Positions 59,365-64,000 of a stretch of DNA of 64,000 nucleotides are shown here, piece by piece. The notes under the pieces were generated by a model, which worked only from the letters and a program-made list of their open reading frames with translations, had not been told where the DNA came from and did not search any database. The translations under genes and the position numbers were made by a program. The stretch is from Omphiscola glabra (Eukaryota > Mollusca > Gastropoda > Lymnaeidae). Location: positions 1,637,666 through 1,701,665 of the forward strand of contig OZ024808.1 of NCBI GenBank assembly GCA_964017045.1, read 5' to 3'. Numbering within the stretch: position 1 is the stretch's first letter; every line of letters starts with the position of its first letter.

Positions 59365-59475
59365 GATGCTATGCCTAGGGCAGATGACCGAGAGGAATGG
59401 AGAAGAATGGTGTACATGTCATCTGTGGCGCCCCAACGGTCGAAGGACGACGGGACCTGATGATGATGATGATAG
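59365..59475 (+). pseudogene. LINE 3' terminus with (TGA)n tail
   Basis: Reads DAMPRADDREEWRRMVYM, then SSVAPQRSKDDGT and a stop, followed directly by (TGA)n. The RAxDRxxWRxxV...AP motif is the usual last segment of many non-LTR retrotransposon ORFs. Strongly 5'-truncated. Confidence 0.75.
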
Positions 59476-59814
59476 TCGTCTTAACAACCCTGATGGGCTA
59501 TAACGAAACAGCTGTGTCTTGAAATGGGCTATAAACCCCGAAGCGTTTATTCCATTTTTGTGTGTCCGTTGTTATCACAACAACGCAATGTACATCCAAC
59601 TAATGCACAACTCGTGTCGGTTCCAAATTTGCATCGACTCGACCTCGCCTCGATGGGGATTTTTGTGTACTCTCAAAAACAAAATCTTTCGCAAACATCG
59701 TTTGATTTCTCGTTTGGAATGTTGGATTCTGGGAGCCCCAGCATGTGATCGATAAGTCCGGGGAGCAGACGTCAAAGTCCCATTAGAGCCCGTCCCGTGG
59801 CCATTGTGGTGGGG

Positions 59815-60243
59815 ACAGTGAGAGGTTTGTGAATGCGGGCATTTGGTGATGAGGTCAGTGAGAGGTTTGTGAATGTGGGCATTTGGTGATGAGGTCAGTG
59901 AGAGGTTTGTGAATGTGGACATTTGGTGGTGAGGTCAGTGAGAGGTTTGTGAATGTGGGCATTTGGTGAAGAGGTCAGTGAGAGGTTTGTGAATGTGGAC
60001 ATTTGGTGGTGAGGTCAGTGAGAGGTTTGTGAATGTGGGCATTTGGTGATGAGGTCAGTGAGAGGTTTGTGAATGTGGAAATTTGGTGGTGAGGTCAGTG
60101 AGAGGTTTGTGAATGTGGTCGTTTGTTGAGGTCAGTGAGAGGTTTGTGAATGTGGTCGTTTGTTGAGGTCAGTGAGAGGTTTGTGAATGTGGACATTTGG
60201 TGGTGAGGTCAGTGAGAGGTTTGTGAATGTGGTCGTTTGGTGA
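59815..60243. repeat. 40-bp minisatellite, about 11 copies
   Basis: Unit contains GTGAGAGGTTTGTGAATGTG and CATTTGGTGATGAGGTC; some copies are shortened to about 32 bp. Confidence 0.96.
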
Positions 60244-60484
60244 CGTAGTTTGATGCAGCCGTCAGTGATTAGGACATAAGTGTATGTGTGTGAATCTTAG
60301 TGTGTAAGTTTATCAGTGTATTTAAGAGTGTATGTGTTTGTGATTGTTTGCTGTGGGTTAGAGAATGCTTGTGTGCATGAGTGAGTGCACCGATGTCTCT
60401 GTGACATGTGATGTCATAAAGGATGTGTGCTCCGTTTAACCGGAGATACAACTTAAAATGAAATAATATATAATTAATACTAGA

Positions 60485-60560
60485 TCAGAGTTTCTCAACC
60501 TGTGTTGCTAGCACCCCGAGCCGTCGCAGGGAGCCCTTGAATTTGAATATTTAAGGGGCC
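60485..60560. mobile_element. hAT-like terminus
   Basis: CAGAGTTTCTCAACCTGTGT followed by a GTCGCAGGGAGCCC block resembles a decayed hAT left end. No right end found. Confidence 0.4.
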
Positions 60561-61740
60561 CAACGCTGTCATGTGGAATTTTTTTTTTAATTTATCAACT
60601 TTTGATACATAGGTGGGTGGGGGGAGAGGGGAACTCGGGGAGGTTGCGAAGAGGCATTTTAAGAGGTGCGATGAAAAGGGGAGACATTAATTTTTAAATT
60701 ATTATAAACATGTTTATACATTTTTAAAAACATTTCTTCATTTGCATTTCCGCATGTAAGTCAAGAGTTCATAGCCTTAGTTCGCCAGTTCTCTCTGCAG
60801 TTCAACAAATAAACTTGAAGTCAATTATTTCCACATTTGAAAACGCGTAGCTGCACTGAAAAAAGGGGGGGGGGGTGGGGAAGTGCGAGCCTTCTTAAAA
60901 GTATTCGTAATCAGTTGGGAGACGAGAACAGAAGCCAGTAGCCAATCAAAAAGCTTGTTTTATTTTATTTAAAGTTCACGTCCGGTTCTACGAGAACACA
61001 AAGGGACACAACACCGAGTGAAAAAGGATACAGACGGTCCTCAATTTATGAACACTTAATTAACTTACATTTACTACAACAAAAAAATATCCCAAATTCA
61101 GATTTTAATAATAATATATAATTTATTTTGTCTTTTTTTACCCTCTTGGAACTTTTTAAAAGTTTTTTTTTTGCACTTTAGGTTAGTGTTAGGGTTATAA
61201 TAGAACGTCCACGTAATATTGTCCTATTCAATTAGATACTTAATACTACGCATTTCATCATGTGTGTACAGGAAAACAGCTGACATATTGGATTGTACCA
61301 GTTACAAAAAAAAGTATGCTTATTTATATGGTGTGACGAGTAGCGAACACAAAACATATGACGCACGATCTCTAGGAACAGACATTGTTCAGCAATCAAG
61401 AGCTGTCGTCATCATAAACTTTATGCTTTTTTTGTTTTCTTGCTCGTTGTTTGTTAGATGGTTTTTTTTTTTAATGGGGGTTTGGGGGGGGGGGGGGGGG
61501 AGGAAATGGGGTGTGTGCCCAACGCGTTGCTGTGTTGTCTCAAGTTTTCGCTTTACTTCGTCTTTCCAATTTCATTTTATTTTTCACAACTTGTTCTTCA
61601 GCCCCCACCCCACCCCACCCACCCCCCAAAACTCCAACGACTCATTAGGCTCCCTTGAAGACCGTTCCTTCTCATTAACAAGATGGCGACACGTTTTTAA
61701 TGGCGCCTCATTAGACTTTAAATCATTTCGCTAATTGACA
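60561..61740. other. Intergenic sequence without a recognised gene
   Basis: Contains G runs near 60866-60874 and 61483-61500. The 171-codon ORF at 61219-61734 crosses a poly-G tract and has no family resemblance. Confidence 0.4.
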
Positions 61741-61741
61741 T

Positions 61742-62572
61742 CATGTTAGTTCTGTGCGGTCTATTTATAGGATTGGTGATGACATGTACGCTGTGTACAG
61801 TCTATTTATAGGATTGGTGATGACATGTACGTTGTGTACAATTTATTTATTGGATTGGTGATCACCTGTACGCTGTGTACAATGTATTTATAGGACTGGT
61901 GATGACATGTACGTGGTGTACAATTTATTTATTGGATTGGTGATCACCTGTAAGCTGTGTACAATTTATTTATAGGACTGGTGATGACATGTACGCTGTG
62001 TACAATTTATTTATAGGACTGGTGATGACATGTACGTTGTGTACAATTTATTTATAGGACTTGTGATGACACGTACGTTGTGTACAATTTATTTATAGGA
62101 CTGGTGATGACATGTACGTTGTGTACATTTATTTATAGGATTGGTGATGAGATGTACGTTGTGTACAATTTATTTATTGGATTGGTGATGACCTGTACGC
62201 TATGTACAGTCTATTTATGGGATTGGTGATGACATGTACGCTCTGTACAGTTTATAAGATTGGGGATGATATGTACGCTGTGTACAGTCTATTTATGGGA
62301 TGGTGATGACATGTACGCTGTGTACAGTCTATTTATGGGATTGGTGATGACATGTACGCTGTGTACAGTCTATTTATTGGATTGGTGATGACCTGTAAGC
62401 TGTGTACAGTATATTTATGGGATTGGTGATGACATGTACGTTGTGTATAGTCTATTTATGGGATTGGTGATGACATGTACGCTGTGTACAGTCTATTTAT
62501 GGGATTGGTGATGACATGTACGCTCTGTACAGTGTATTTATAGGATTGGGGATGACATGTACGCTGTACACT
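61742..62572. repeat. 41-bp minisatellite, about 20 copies
   Basis: Unit contains TATTTATAGGATTGGTGATG and ACATGTACGCTGTGTACAG. Copies vary by point changes (TAGG/TGGG/TTGG) and small deletions. Confidence 0.96.
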
Positions 62573-63095
62573 TTGATTAAGAAAACACAAGCCATGGACC
62601 GTGTCAGATAAACCATAAAAACGACCGACCAAACTACTGCACAGATTTGACCCACTTCCAAACTTTGTCTCAAACTATATTCATTTTAATGGCACATTTC
62701 AATGAGCGCCTGCGTCCCAGCAGACAAAAGCCGATTTTACTTCTTGCAATCGATCCGTTACATTACACCCACATTATCGATTATCTCACTTAAACAAACT
62801 CCACACTCCTTTCCATCCCCCAAACACCCCCATTCCCTTCCCGTCTCTCGTCCATTCATGCAGCCATCAACAAACCGGAAATCGTCAGAGCAGCCATTGA
62901 TGGGCACGAGCCATTTAAAAAAAAAAAAACGATCGATGGCGGCTATTAAATTGGGCCAATCAGAAACAAGATAAGTTTAAACCCTCTGCAGCGAAGGAGT
63001 TGCTGTAAGACGCTTGTGTTATCCAGCTGCTGTAAAAATTTGCGTTGCTCAGTAATAAACAGAAATCTGTTCGCAGAGTTACTTTCTAAAGTGTC
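62573..63095. other. Intergenic sequence without a recognised gene
   Basis: Unique-looking. GATGGCGGC near 62935 resembles a generic promoter-proximal motif, but no transcript is supported. Confidence 0.35.
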
Positions 63096-63099
63096 TTTA

Positions 63100-63965
63100 G
63101 ATTTAAAAACCTACTTTTAAAAACACCTACATTTAAAATCACCTAATTTAAAAACACCTACTTTTAAAAACACCTACATTTAAAAACACCTACATTTAAA
63201 AAACACCTACATTTAAAATCACCTAATTTAAAAACACCTACATTTAAAAACACCTACTTTTAAAAACACCTACATTTAAAAATACCTACTTTAAAAACAC
63301 CTACTTTTAAAAACACCTATATTTAAAAATAACCTAATTTAAAACACCTACATTTAAAAATCACCTAATTTAAAAACACCTAATTTTAAAAATCACCTAA
63401 TTTAAAAACACCTACATTTAAAAATCACCTAATTTAAAAACACCTACTTTTAAAAACACCTACTTTAAAAAAAAAAAGTTAAAAATCACCTAATTTAAAA
63501 ACACCTACATTTAAAAATCACCTAATTTAAAAACACCTACTTTTAAAAACACCTACATTTAAAAATCACCTAATTTAAAAACACCTACTTTTAAAAACAC
63601 CTACATTTAAAAATAACCTAATTTAAAACACCTACATTTAAAAATCACCTAATTTAAAAACACCTAATTTTAAAAATCACCTAATTTAAAAACACCTACA
63701 TTTAAACATCACCTAATTTAAAAACACCTACATTTAAAAATCACCTAATTTAAAAACACCTACTTTTAAAAACACCTACATTTAAAAATCACCTAATTTA
63801 AAAACACCTACATTTAAAAATCACCTAATTTAAAAACACCTAATTTTAAAAAATCACCTAATTTAAAAACACCTACATTTAAAAATCACCTAATTTAAAA
63901 ACACCTACTTTTAAAAATCACCTAATTTTAAAATCACCTAATTTAAAAACACCTACATAGCCTAC
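63100..63965. repeat. A-rich minisatellite of CACCTA units to the window end
   Basis: Alternating short units such as CACCTACATTTAAAAA, CACCTACTTTTAAAAA and TCACCTAATTTAAAAA over about 865 bp. Longer blocks of the same order recur, so there is higher-order structure. Confidence 0.95.
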
Positions 63966-64000
63966 ATTAAAAAAAAACTACATTTATACATAGATATCAA

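Noticed and set aside
61219..61734. 171-codon ORF
   Set aside because: Crosses a poly-G run and C-rich tract, no family resemblance, no splice or start context.
8869..63965. CRISPR-like regular repeats
   Set aside because: Repeats are directly adjacent with no unique spacers, and the window is eukaryotic.

Overview
This window is animal nuclear DNA: AT-rich, with long introns, GT-AG splice sites and a very heavy load of minisatellites and degraded transposons. It reads as a mollusc, most likely a gastropod. The SPIN-like hAT elements fit a pond-snail-type genome, because SPIN has been reported in Lymnaea, but the species is inference. There are no bacterial operons, no CRISPR array and no complete mobile-element gene.

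The one complete gene is on the minus strand, from the start codon at 45455 to the stop at 26911. It has twelve coding exons, all with consistent GT-AG borders and reading phases. They give a 478-residue aromatic-L-amino-acid decarboxylase (DDC/AADC type), a pyridoxal-phosphate enzyme of dopamine and serotonin synthesis. The family's active-site residues are present: His192, Thr246, Asp271, Ala273, the PLP lysine Lys303, the loop Tyr332, and a Gly at the position where histidine decarboxylase has Ser. At the left edge, on the plus strand, lie the last two coding exons (101-202 and 1354-1551) of a second, paralogous decarboxylase. It is about 92% identical to the first over 99 residues. The two genes face each other tail to tail, about 25 kb apart.

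The intergenic region (about 1.55-26.9 kb) holds minisatellites, three tandem copies of a 175-bp repeat whose head resembles the 5' end of U2 snRNA, a broken two-exon fragment resembling NCKAP5, a LINE remnant, three SPIN-like hAT MITEs (two with recognisable 8-bp target duplications), and one copy of a nested composite transposon.

The gene region (26.9-45.5 kb) has tandem arrays in several introns. Intron 3 alone carries a second copy of the nested transposon, about 239 copies of a 22-bp satellite (35.38-40.64 kb), and a 15-bp satellite with a clear 210-bp higher-order period. The flank upstream of the gene (45.5-64 kb) has no gene I can support. It is almost wall-to-wall minisatellites with LINE tails and hAT ends between them. 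The tandem arrays listed add up to roughly 20 kb, about a third of the window. Several appear to have started from hAT transposon termini, which is the most unusual pattern here.
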